Source: Andalucia godoyi
Taxonomy: Eukaryota > Discoba > Jakobea > Jakobida > Andaluciidae
Direction: 5' to 3'
Assembly (NCBI GenBank): GCA_009859145.1
Contig: VRVR01000026.1
Location: 62,001-126,000, forward strand
DNA length: 64,000 nt
Numbering within the stretch: the first letter of the stretch is position 1; each line of letters begins with the position of its first letter. A model generated the notes under the pieces. That model was not told where the DNA came from and made no database searches. It saw only the letters and a program-made list of their open reading frames with translations. Both the position numbers and the translations under genes were made by a program. Shown piece after piece: positions 9,070-17,379 of this stretch.

Positions 9070-9393
9070 ATGAGCGCATCATCATCGTCATCAATAGGAG
9101 TGCGGCCGGCTACGAACGACAGGAGCACAGCAAGAGAGGAATCGATCAAGGCACTTCGTCCACATCGATGCAATGCGCGGCTGGAGGACGTTGTGCAGGC
9201 TGTCGCATCGGTCGACTCGTGGGGTAACGTGCCCACTACATTCCGCACATTCATGCATTGTTGGCGCGCCGATCCAGGACAAGAACCCACGGAGCCATAC
9301 GTTTCGACAAGAGCCGCTGCACTTGACGCTGCATTCAAAGCTCAATTGCGGAAAGACCAGCAAGAGAAGACGGACAATGAGCCTACTTTTTGA
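9070..9393 (+). CDS. Small orphan protein, 107 aa
   Basis: The frame starts at an ATG in a good context (GCGATGAGC) and runs 107 codons. The N terminus is Ser-rich (MSASSSSSIG). The middle, from about residue 35, looks helical and structured (LEDVVQAVASVDSWGNVP, then FRTFMHCWRADPG), and the end is charged. It has no signal peptide, no membrane segment and no Cys pair. I do not recognise the family. It is convergent with NOP10 and divergent from the complex III hinge gene. The non-repetitive middle argues for a real gene, but the small size keeps confidence moderate. Confidence 0.5.
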   Translation: MSASSSSSIGVRPATNDRSTAREESIKALRPHRCNARLEDVVQAVASVDSWGNVPTTFRTFMHCWRADPGQEPTEPYVSTRAAALDAAFKAQLRKDQQEKTDNEPTF

Positions 9394-9586
9394 GGACGGA
9401 AGGGGACAGGAAAGACCACGCTGTCGGTCACGTAGCCTTTCAAGCAAATTTTATCTTGTAATTTTTATTATTTTAAATATTTAAAAAAGCTGTTTCTGTT
9501 CTTCCCATCGCCGTCACCATCACCTTCCTATACAACAGCAGTAGCAACACACGCACGGGAATGAGGAATCGTCTCCTGTGCTTCAC

Positions 9587-9778
9587 TTACATGACCTTAT
9601 CTTCAGACTGGGTAAGCAGAATTCCAAAGCGCTTTTTGAGGGTTACTCGGTGTCTGGAGTACTTGTCGTCCGGTGAGAACCGTGCAGGATGGGCAGAAAC
9701 CGTGGGCTTTCCCTCCACAGCCTTCTTGAGCGTGTAGACCCGCTCGCCTTTCTCGTTCAACGTATACATCAAAAACAT
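9587..9778 (-). CDS. NOP10: H/ACA snoRNP protein NOP10
   Basis: The 63-residue protein is the full length expected for NOP10. It starts [19 protein letters not shown] and contains the signature [17 protein letters not shown] followed by [13 protein letters not shown]10 is a core subunit of H/ACA ribonucleoprotein particles, with dyskerin/Cbf5, NHP2 and GAR1. These direct pseudouridylation of rRNA and snRNA and, in many eukaryotes, bind telomerase RNA. It acts in the nucleolus and Cajal bodies. Eukaryotic NOP10 lacks the zinc-binding cysteines of archaeal Nop10, as here. No intron is needed. It is among the most secure assignments in the window. Confidence 0.97.
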   Translation of the reverse strand: MFLMYTLNEKGERVYTLKKAVEGKPTVSAHPARFSPDDKYSRHRVTLKKRFGILLTQSEDKVM

Positions 9779-9892
9779 CTTCTTTTCCCTAACCTTATTT
9801 CCCCCCTTTTCTTTTTCGTGCGTCTTGTGTTGTTCGGAATGAATTTACAAACACCAAACAATTTATTAAGCAAAGCAAGGCAAAGGCAAAGG

Positions 9893-9926
9893 CAAAGTGA
9901 CAAAGTGACAAAGTGACAAAGTGACA
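9893..9926. repeat. CAAAGTGA tandem repeat
   Basis: Four copies of the 8-mer CAAAGTGA follow a short run of CAAAGG units in the NOP10/PMCA intergenic region. Confidence 0.85.
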
Positions 9927-10646
9927 AAGGTGAACCACATGGCTGCTTGGGTAGGCGGAAAGGCGAAAAAAGAAAAGAGGGCTTCCCTCCCTCGAGCATA
10001 ACGTGCAATGGCTAACATGCTCCAACCCTACTTTTTTCTCCTGTCGGGAGAAATCGGACTTTGCTTCCCCCGTTTGCATGCCCCGCCGTGCATGTCTTTT
10101 CTTTTGCAACTTTCCGAATGCGGAAGGATTTGATGCTTGATGGTGCGGCGTTTTTTTGTAATCTTGCCGAGGTTGCTTGCATTCTGGTCCTAACCGCAAG
10201 TCCTATCTGCACGCACGAGCCAAGCCCAAAAACTCAATTTGCTTGAACAAGCAACCCAATACAAAAAGACCCCACACTCCGTCTTCTTTGGATCTTTTTA
10301 TCATTATCATTGTTATTAATCATTTTATTTTTTTGGGTTATTTTAAATTCTTGCGCCTTCTTCGTGTTTGATTGCTTTCCTTTTTTTTTCCCGGTTTCCT
10401 TTGCCTCTCGTTCCCAATTCGCGCTTTCCATCCTGTGCTTACTTCTTCTTCGCTGCACTCGAATCTCCCAGCTAATCTAGATAGAAAAACTTTTATCATC
10501 TATTTCCCCCCGTTCTCTTTCTCATTCTCATTCTTTCCTTCCTTCTTCTTTTCATTAATTGGTTTCCACAGCAATTCGTGTCGTGTGTTTTTTTTTAAAT
10601 TTCGTTTCTGTTTTGTGCTTTGCGATTCGCGACGTTCAATTTTTTA

Positions 10647-10753
<107 letters not shown>

Positions 10754-10814
10754 CGTTGTTCCCGATCCGCAGTGCTTTACACCAGAACAGTAGAGGAAAG
10801 TAGAAGAGCTGATA

Positions 10815-13800
10815 ATGGGAAAGGATCCGAAAAAGCAAAGTAGCGCAGAGACTGCTCGAGTAGCTGCTCTGGATTCTCGAGCTGCAGAGATTTTCGGTCT
10901 TACCAATGCCGGTTTATCCGCGATTGTGAATTTTGATAAGCGTGATGACCGCACTCTTGTGGACCATCTGCAATCAATCGGCGGCGTGCCCGCGGTTGCG
11001 TCGAAACTGAACTCAAATCCAAAAACGGGGGTTCCTGGAAATGATGATATTGAGCTCCGGAAACATGCGCTTGGCGAGAATAGGGTGCCTCCGCCACCAG
11101 CAAAGTCGTTCTGGTCGCTTGTCGCGGATGCGTTCGAAGATACAATCCTGCGTATTCTTGTTGGCGGTGCTGCCATAACATTTGCTGCAGGAATGGCACT
11201 CGAAGGGCCGGAAAACGGCTGGAAAGAAGGTGTTGCCATCTTCGTTGCTGTGTTCCTTGTCGTTTTCGTAACGTCTGGTAATGACTATCTGAAGGAAAAG
11301 AAGTTCCAGAAAATCTTTTTAATGGCGAATGATAAGAAGGTCAAGGTGGTGCGAGGCGGTGTGGACACCCAGATCTCTTCGTTTGATGTGTGTGCCGGCG
11401 ACGTCGTTCTTCTGGCGACTGGAGATGAGGTTCCTGCGGATGGACTATTGATTGAAGGAAGAAACCTGTTGGTGGATGAATCGGCGCTGACGGGAGAATC
11501 ACTGGCAGTTCGCAAGAACGACAATCATCCATTCATGTTTTCCGGCTGTGAAGTGACGGAAGGCGATGGAATGATGCTTGCAACTGCAGTTGGTGTGCAT
11601 TCGTCTGGAGGCCAAATTCAGGCGCTGCTTAGCGCACAAAGCAAGGAAGAGACTCCACTGCAAGAAAAACTGTCGCGTCTCGCCATTCAGATTGGAAAAT
11701 TTGGTACGGTCGCGGCCATTGCCACGCTGGCTGCGTTGATGATCAACTGGGGTGTTCGACGAGAAGAGGGCAAGTCTTGGGACTGGGATGAGATCATCCC
11801 CATCGTGCACTTTTTTGTGATTGCTGTGACGATTGTGGTTCTTGCGGTTCCGGAAGGATTGCCTCTTGCGGTTACCATTTCTTTGGCGTTCTCGATGGTG
11901 AAAATGATCAAGGACCGGAACTTTGTGCGACATCTCGACGCATCCGAAACCATGGGTGAAACAACGTGCATTTGCACAGACAAGACGGGAACATTAACTG
12001 AAAATCGAATGACGGTCGTCATTGGGTATTTCGGAGGCAATGAATTCTCTGTCCCCACGGGGAACCTCGGTAATTTCGCCGATCTCCAACAGATAACGGA
12101 CGATCTCTCACAGACGGCGATGCCTTCTGCACATTTGCGACACTTGCTATGCGAAAGCATGTGTCTGAATTCTACATGCTTTATCGAGAACATCGAGTCA
12201 CCGAACCCCGTGTTTGTCGGGTCCAAGACGGAAGGAGCGCTTCTTGTGTTTGCATATAAGATGGGTGCTGCGTATGGAGACGTTCGAAACACTGTCAATG
12301 TCATCCGCGTGAACCAGTTTTCTTCGGAGAAGAAGCGCATGTCTGTTCTGGTTCCACGCACTGAGCTGGTGTCGGGCACTTGGAGTCCAAGTTCGCCGCT
12401 CACGTATTCCCACGCTGCTCTTACTGGATCCTCAAGCTCAAACGCGACGGAGGCAAGATCGTATGTTAAAGGCGCCGCAGAGATGGTTCTTTCCCTCTGC
12501 ACCTCTCAATTGCAAGGAGATGGCTCCGTTGTTGCGATCGACGAAGCCAAACGCGCTGCAGTTCTTGAAAAGATTACATCGCTGGCGTCACGTGGCTTGA
12601 GAACAATTTGCCTGGCGTATCGTAACGTGAAAATCACTCCGGGGATGGTCGGACCCGGAGCGGTCCCATTTATTGCCCCAACAGCGAATGCAGATGACAA
12701 GAAGCTGGGTACTGAGGAACTCAGCGTCGAAGTCGAGAAGGCCGGTATTGAAGAGATGGAAAAGGAGCTTACATTTATTGGAATAGTTGGAATCAAGGAT
12801 CCAGTACGACCAGAAGTTCCGGACGCCGTCTTCAAATGCCGTCAAGCAGGGCTTGTTGTCCGAATGGTCACCGGAGATAACATTCTGACGGCAAAGCACA
12901 TTGCACGCGAGTGTGGCATCTTGTCCTCTGACGGAATTTGCCTTGAGGGACCTGCCTTCCGCGTGATGTCAGACGAGGAAAAGGATTCCATTATCCCCAA
13001 GTTGCAAGTGCTTGCACGATCCTCCCCCCAGGACAAGTTCATTCTCGTGTCCAGATTGCAGAAGCTGGGTGAAGTCGTTGCGGTCACTGGAGACGGCACC
13101 AACGACGCACCGGCACTCAAACAAGCGGATGTTGGTTTTTCCATGGGCATTGCAGGAACAGACATTGCGAAAACGGCTTCCGATATCATTTTGCTGGATG
13201 ATAACTTCTCTTCCATCGTCAATGCGATCCGATGGGGCAGAAATGTGTTTGAATCGATCCGGAAATTTGTGCAATTCCAACTGACAGTCAATATTGTTGC
13301 AATTCTTATTACTTTCATTGGCTCTGTTGTCGAAGGTGAGTCTCCTCTCTCTACGGTGCAATTGCTGTGGGTGAATCTGATTATGGACACTCTTGGAGCG
13401 TTGGCACTTGCCACCGATGCTCCTCGCCCAGACGTCCTCCGTACGCAACCGGTTCGCAGAGAAGAGTCTGTGGTCACAAAGTCCATGGGTCTTCACGTGA
13501 TTGTGATTGCCTTGTACCAGCTGTTCGTCTTGTGCTTTTTGCTGTTTTATGGATATCGGTTCTTCCCTGATGGTACCTCCAGCTCTCTAATCAAGATCCA
13601 TACCATTGTCTTTACCACCTTTGTCGTCATGCAGATTGTGAACGAAGTCATATCGAGAAACTTGTACTGGGAACTGAACATCTTCAAGGGAATCCTGAGC
13701 AATCCATTCTTCATTCCATTGATGTTTGTCATTCTTGGTGTCCAGATCATTGTTGTTCAGTTCGGTTCTAGTTTCACATCCACAATTCCGCTGACGGTCG

Positions 13801-14000
13801 ACGAGTGGATCGGCTGCGTTTGCATATCGTTAACTCAGCTTCCATTTGCCTGGGTGTGCCATCTCCCGAAGCCACCTATTGTCCAAGTTGACACTGTCAG
13901 AAACGAGAACTCAGAGGAAAGCGAACGTCTCTTCAAACCCTCCAATTCCAACGGAACTGCCAGGGTCACTCCAGATGGTAGTTTTGTTGCATCTGCATAA
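10815..14000 (+). CDS. Plasma-membrane-type Ca2+ ATPase (P2B)
   Basis: This 1061-residue P-type ATPase has the actuator motif TGES (about 226) and TM4 PEGLPLAV (about 347). It also has the phosphorylated aspartate in DKTGTLT (about 389-395), the nucleotide-domain KGAAE, the hinge TGDGTNDAPA (about 758) and TM6 with NLIMD (about 853-857). Asn and Asp in TM6 plus Glu in TM4 form the single calcium site of the P2B (PMCA) group. It exports Ca2+ to the outside or into vacuoles using ATP. The regulatory tail after the last membrane span is only about 50 residues and shows no basic amphipathic calmodulin site. The N terminus (about 90 residues before TM1) is longer and could hold control functions, as in plant ACAs. 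The ATG at 10815 follows a CT-rich leader. Confidence 0.93.
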   Translation: MGKDPKKQSSAETARVAALDSRAAEIFGLTNAGLSAIVNFDKRDDRTLVDHLQSIGGVPAVASKLNSNPKTGVPGNDDIELRKHALGENRVPPPPAKSFWSLVADAFEDTILRILVGGAAITFAAGMALEGPENGWKEGVAIFVAVFLVVFVTSGNDYLKEKKFQKIFLMANDKKVKVVRGGVDTQISSFDVCAGDVVLLATGDEVPADGLLIEGRNLLVDESALTGESLAVRKNDNHPFMFSGCEVTEGDGMMLATAVGVHSSGGQIQALLSAQSKEETPLQEKLSRLAIQIGKFGTVAAIATLAALMINWGVRREEGKSWDWDEIIPIVHFFVIAVTIVVLAVPEGLPLAVTISLAFSMVKMIKDRNFVRHLDASETMGETTCICTDKTGTLTENRMTVVIGYFGGNEFSVPTGNLGNFADLQQITDDLSQTAMPSAHLRHLLCESMCLNSTCFIENIESPNPVFVGSKTEGALLVFAYKMGAAYGDVRNTVNVIRVNQFSSEKKRMSVLVPRTELVSGTWSPSSPLTYSHAALTGSSSSNATEARSYVKGAAEMVLSLCTSQLQGDGSVVAIDEAKRAAVLEKITSLASRGLRTICLAYRNVKITPGMVGPGAVPFIAPTANADDKKLGTEELSVEVEKAGIEEMEKELTFIGIVGIKDPVRPEVPDAVFKCRQAGLVVRMVTGDNILTAKHIARECGILSSDGICLEGPAFRVMSDEEKDSIIPKLQVLARSSPQDKFILVSRLQKLGEVVAVTGDGTNDAPALKQADVGFSMGIAGTDIAKTASDIILLDDNFSSIVNAIRWGRNVFESIRKFVQFQLTVNIVAILITFIGSVVEGESPLSTVQLLWVNLIMDTLGALALATDAPRPDVLRTQPVRREESVVTKSMGLHVIVIALYQLFVLCFLLFYGYRFFPDGTSSSLIKIHTIVFTTFVVMQIVNEVISRNLYWELNIFKGILSNPFFIPLMFVILGVQIIVVQFGSSFTSTIPLTVDEWIGCVCISLTQLPFAWVCHLPKPPIVQVDTVRNENSEESERLFKPSNSNGTARVTPDGSFVASA

Positions 14001-14226
14001 TCGAATCCTGTCGTGCAACTATATTGCCTTGCTTCTTCCCCCCTCTTTCCCCACTCGCGGCCCGTATGACGAGAAAACCGATGAAAATGCCCTATGTCAC
14101 TCTTCGATTTGCCATAAATAATCGTATCTTTTATTATTTTTTCCCCGCTCTCTTGGGGGAAGCACGGAAAACTGGGACCGCCGCATCTATGCGGATGCGT
14201 TACTGAGCAGAAATGAATTAACCCAA

Positions 14227-14248
14227 CCATCCACTCCACCTTGGATGG
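14227..14248. repeat. 7-bp stem-loop at a convergent gene end
   Basis: CCATCCA pairs with TGGATGG around an 8-base loop, immediately beyond the stop codon of the minus-strand coiled-coil gene. It may help 3' end formation, or it may be chance. Confidence 0.4.
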
Positions 14249-14249
14249 A

Positions 14250-16673
14250 TCAAACGCTGGAATCGGAATTGGGCGCAGAAATCACTGCCAGGCGACCTTC
14301 ATATATTTGCGCGAGTTCACCAACTCGCGCAAGATCCTGCTTCAGCAGCTTTATATCAGCAGTTTGGCCTTCAATGACCGCGGAAAGCTTCTCCTTCTCT
14401 CGCATCCAAGCTTCTCGGTCGACTGCACAGCTATGCACGCTCTGCTGATTTTCCAATCCTGCTTGCTTTGTTTTTGCAATGTCTTGCTCCAGCCGATCGA
14501 TCTCACGCCTCAGCAGCGCTAACCGCTCTTCTGCAACTCTCTCAACTTGCATGGAAAAGTCTCCAACATGCTCCAAAAATGCTTGGTGCTCCGTGTCCAG
14601 AAGATCCGCTTTTGGAAGCAAGCTGGAGGAAATTAGAATTTCAAGCTGCATTTGCTGCTGATACAAGAGGGCTTCTCGTTCTAGAGCCGCAGAGGCCACC
14701 GGGTCTTCGGAGCATCCATTTGTCGATGCATTCTGCAGTCGTTCCAACTTGCGCTGCTCCTCCTCTGAGGCCAATTGCTGCAACTCTTGCATGACTTCGC
14801 ACAACTCCTTGTACGCCCGCATTTGGTTCCTCCAAACGGCGTCTCTCATTTGCAATCGAGCATTGTCTTCGAAAGAATTCTTCAGCAGTAAAAAGACTTG
14901 CTGGAACCGCACCTGATCCGACTCAAAGGCCGTGGACAAGTCGAGCTTTCGGGATTGCTCAAGCGATCGAATTCTTTCGTCCGCAGACGCACGCATACGC
15001 TCTGCAAACTCGAGCTGAACTTCCAGTCTGGCATTCTGCTCCAACAAATCCAGCCAGATTCGATGAAAATCGGATCCCTTTTCCACAACCGACATGTCCG
15101 GGTGGTCATCCGTGTTCTTGGAACTCCGGCGCGGCGTATTGATTGGCGAGGTGCTTGTCGTCTTTTCGGCGCGATCTGACGACGCTCCGGGGTATGTTGC
15201 AATGAGAGTCGGGTTGAGCTGCAATTTTGCCATGTCCACCTGCAGCCGCAATCGCTCGACTTCGGCGACCAGCACGGATTCGCGATGCAAGCAGTCAACG
15301 TGCTGGCTTCGCAGATCAAGCCCGTCGGATCGTTTGCCAGATCCGACGCTCTGTGCAGCAGGCGGGGATCCTGCAAAACGATCCAGAGCCAGACGCACAA
15401 CCTTCCCTGAGCGATCGGAGAACCCCTCCAACAACTTCACCGTCACAGTCTTCTCCTCGAGTGCCTTCAGCCTCCACTTTTCAACATCGATCTTCAACGT
15501 CTCGTTCTCCGATTGCAGCGTCGACATTTCGCGCTCTCGAATCATCAGGGAATGTCGAGTATATTCGAGCTCACGTCGCATGGCTGCCAATGTGTCCTCG
15601 GAGTTCTCGAATGTCGCAGCGTACGTTTCGTCTAGTCTTTGCCGCTCAAACTGCAGTTGGAGTAAGAATTTTCTGATTTCCTTATCCGCCGAAATCCCAA
15701 GACGCTGTCGCTCTGCGTTAAAATGCTGGATAAGATCTCTTTGTGCATCTTCTCTCTGAAACAGCAATTCAGATTCGTGCTGCCTCTTCAGCTCCCGAAT
15801 GATCTTTTCAAACGACTCGGGTCGTTGCGCATTCGCAGGGCTCAGGAACCCTTGTGGAGAATCGACAGTGTCTGGTGGTCGCGACGACGACGATGACGAC
15901 TGCGAGCCCTGTCGCTTTCTTTGCTGTGCAGATCCCGGTTGCTGCGAATCCCTAGAAGCCCTCATCGCCGAGACTGTCTCGTCGTCCATTGCTTCCGACC
16001 TTGACGTATCCGCATCGCCTCCGTGAACAGACGACAGGTCTTCAATTGCCTGCTCAGGTCGCTCGTCTGCAATGTCCGATCCGCCGTGCTCGCCATCCTC
16101 CATTCTGTCCCTCTCCGCATAATTTCCATTACCCTTATGATCTGCACCTCTATCGAAACCACCGCCACCATTGCCATTATCAGTGCCACTACTGATGTGA
16201 GTACCATTCGCATCCACGGCCTCCAAAACCTGATCCGCGATTCCCAGACATCGCAAACAGTCTTCAGACTGCAAAAACGCAGCAATTCGATCGTCAATTG
16301 GATGTGAAAAATCAACAGTGATGTCGTGCTGCGATTGCAGACTCGACAAGAAAAAGAACAGCACAAGCGCATTGAAACACGGCTTAAATGATGCCGAAAG
16401 TATCCCTTTGGAATCCACAAACTGCCTTGGTACGCCCACAGAGTCAAGTAACTCAAGAATTCGTTTGTGGTTGTGGTTGCACTCCCATGCTTCTTTGGCG
16501 CTTCGTCTGATTGTACTATCTCGTGGGAAGTCTAGCGCAAACGGCCAAATCCGTGAAATGATTTTTAGAATGACAACGCCGTCTTTGAGATCTTCTAATC
16601 GAGAGCATTCTCGAGAGGAGAACCGCGACGCCCAGCTCAAGAGCTCTGTCTTTCCAATCACTCTTCGCGACAT
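14250..16673 (-). CDS. CH-like domain plus long coiled-coil protein
   Basis: In this 807-residue protein the first about 135 residues look like a divergent calponin-homology fold of the EB1/HOOK/NN-CH type. The segments are ELLSWASRF, LKDGVVILKII, then NHKRILELLDSVG and FKPCFNALVLFFFL. Residues about 140-290 are low-complexity and rich in Asp, Asn, Gly and Ser. Residues about 290-800 form a nearly continuous predicted coiled coil rich in Glu, Gln, Leu and Arg. This layout is typical of microtubule, basal-body or cargo-adaptor proteins. I cannot name an orthologue. The ATG at 16673 is the only good start before the CH-like region. The gene is convergent with the PMCA gene. Confidence 0.75.
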   Translation of the reverse strand: MSRRVIGKTELLSWASRFSSRECSRLEDLKDGVVILKIISRIWPFALDFPRDSTIRRSAKEAWECNHNHKRILELLDSVGVPRQFVDSKGILSASFKPCFNALVLFFFLSSLQSQHDITVDFSHPIDDRIAAFLQSEDCLRCLGIADQVLEAVDANGTHISSGTDNGNGGGGFDRGADHKGNGNYAERDRMEDGEHGGSDIADERPEQAIEDLSSVHGGDADTSRSEAMDDETVSAMRASRDSQQPGSAQQRKRQGSQSSSSSSRPPDTVDSPQGFLSPANAQRPESFEKIIRELKRQHESELLFQREDAQRDLIQHFNAERQRLGISADKEIRKFLLQLQFERQRLDETYAATFENSEDTLAAMRRELEYTRHSLMIREREMSTLQSENETLKIDVEKWRLKALEEKTVTVKLLEGFSDRSGKVVRLALDRFAGSPPAAQSVGSGKRSDGLDLRSQHVDCLHRESVLVAEVERLRLQVDMAKLQLNPTLIATYPGASSDRAEKTTSTSPINTPRRSSKNTDDHPDMSVVEKGSDFHRIWLDLLEQNARLEVQLEFAERMRASADERIRSLEQSRKLDLSTAFESDQVRFQQVFLLLKNSFEDNARLQMRDAVWRNQMRAYKELCEVMQELQQLASEEEQRKLERLQNASTNGCSEDPVASAALEREALLYQQQMQLEILISSSLLPKADLLDTEHQAFLEHVGDFSMQVERVAEERLALLRREIDRLEQDIAKTKQAGLENQQSVHSCAVDREAWMREKEKLSAVIEGQTADIKLLKQDLARVGELAQIYEGRLAVISAPNSDSSV

Positions 16674-16714
16674 GCTGCTGCTGCTGCTCCTCCAGCTTCA
16701 AACAGTGAGAAATA

Positions 16715-16746
<32 letters not shown>

Positions 16747-17379
16747 GATGGAAGACCACGAACTGTCAGAGTGTAGCTCTGAGACCATGTCAGCGTCGGT
16801 TCCCCTCCCCGAAATGGCTGTAGTGAGGCCCTCAAGTGATGCGAGAAAGCGACTCGTGCTGCAGGAACAAGGAACGAAGAGAGGAAGGAGGGGGGGGGAA
16901 AAAGGAAAAAGCCAAATCAGGACTCTGTGGAGTTCGTTCGAGTTTTCGTCGGACTTTTTTCCTACCTTCTCGTTCGGTGTTCCGCCCCGAAAAAGGAAAG
17001 AGGATTCCAGTTTCGGGCATTCCAGTTTCAGTGTTCGAGAATGGAGACCAGTCGAAGCGACGTACTGCACGTCGATTTTCGATCTGGTTTCGATATGAAT
17101 AAGTGAACCATCGAAGCGTATGTTTGCCTACCCTCCCGTTCGCTTCCTTTCTTTTTTTTCTTCCCTTTTCTCTTCTTCTCTTTTTCTCCCTCTTAGCTTA
17201 CCGCAAACATCCTGTCCAGTTTTCACAATTCTTGCTACGACGTTTGAGAAGCACAAGTCGTTGGAAAAGAAAAAGAAAGGGAGAAAAGACAACAAGAAGA
17301 AGTGGTGATATTGATCATCATTGTCGGTTTTGTTAGTAGCATTATCATTATTATTATCATTTAATTAGAGGATATTAGA
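16674..17379. promoter_or_regulatory. Divergent intergenic region
   Basis: About 700 bp between the divergent starts of the coiled-coil and glycosyltransferase genes. It contains a GAT/GGT trinucleotide run (about 16714-16751), a G-run near 16890, and AT-rich DNA just before 17380. No gene seen. Confidence 0.45.

Noticed and set aside
11687-12502. 271-codon minus-strand frame opposite the calcium ATPase
   Set aside because: Shadow of the highly conserved P-type ATPase frame; no independent signal.
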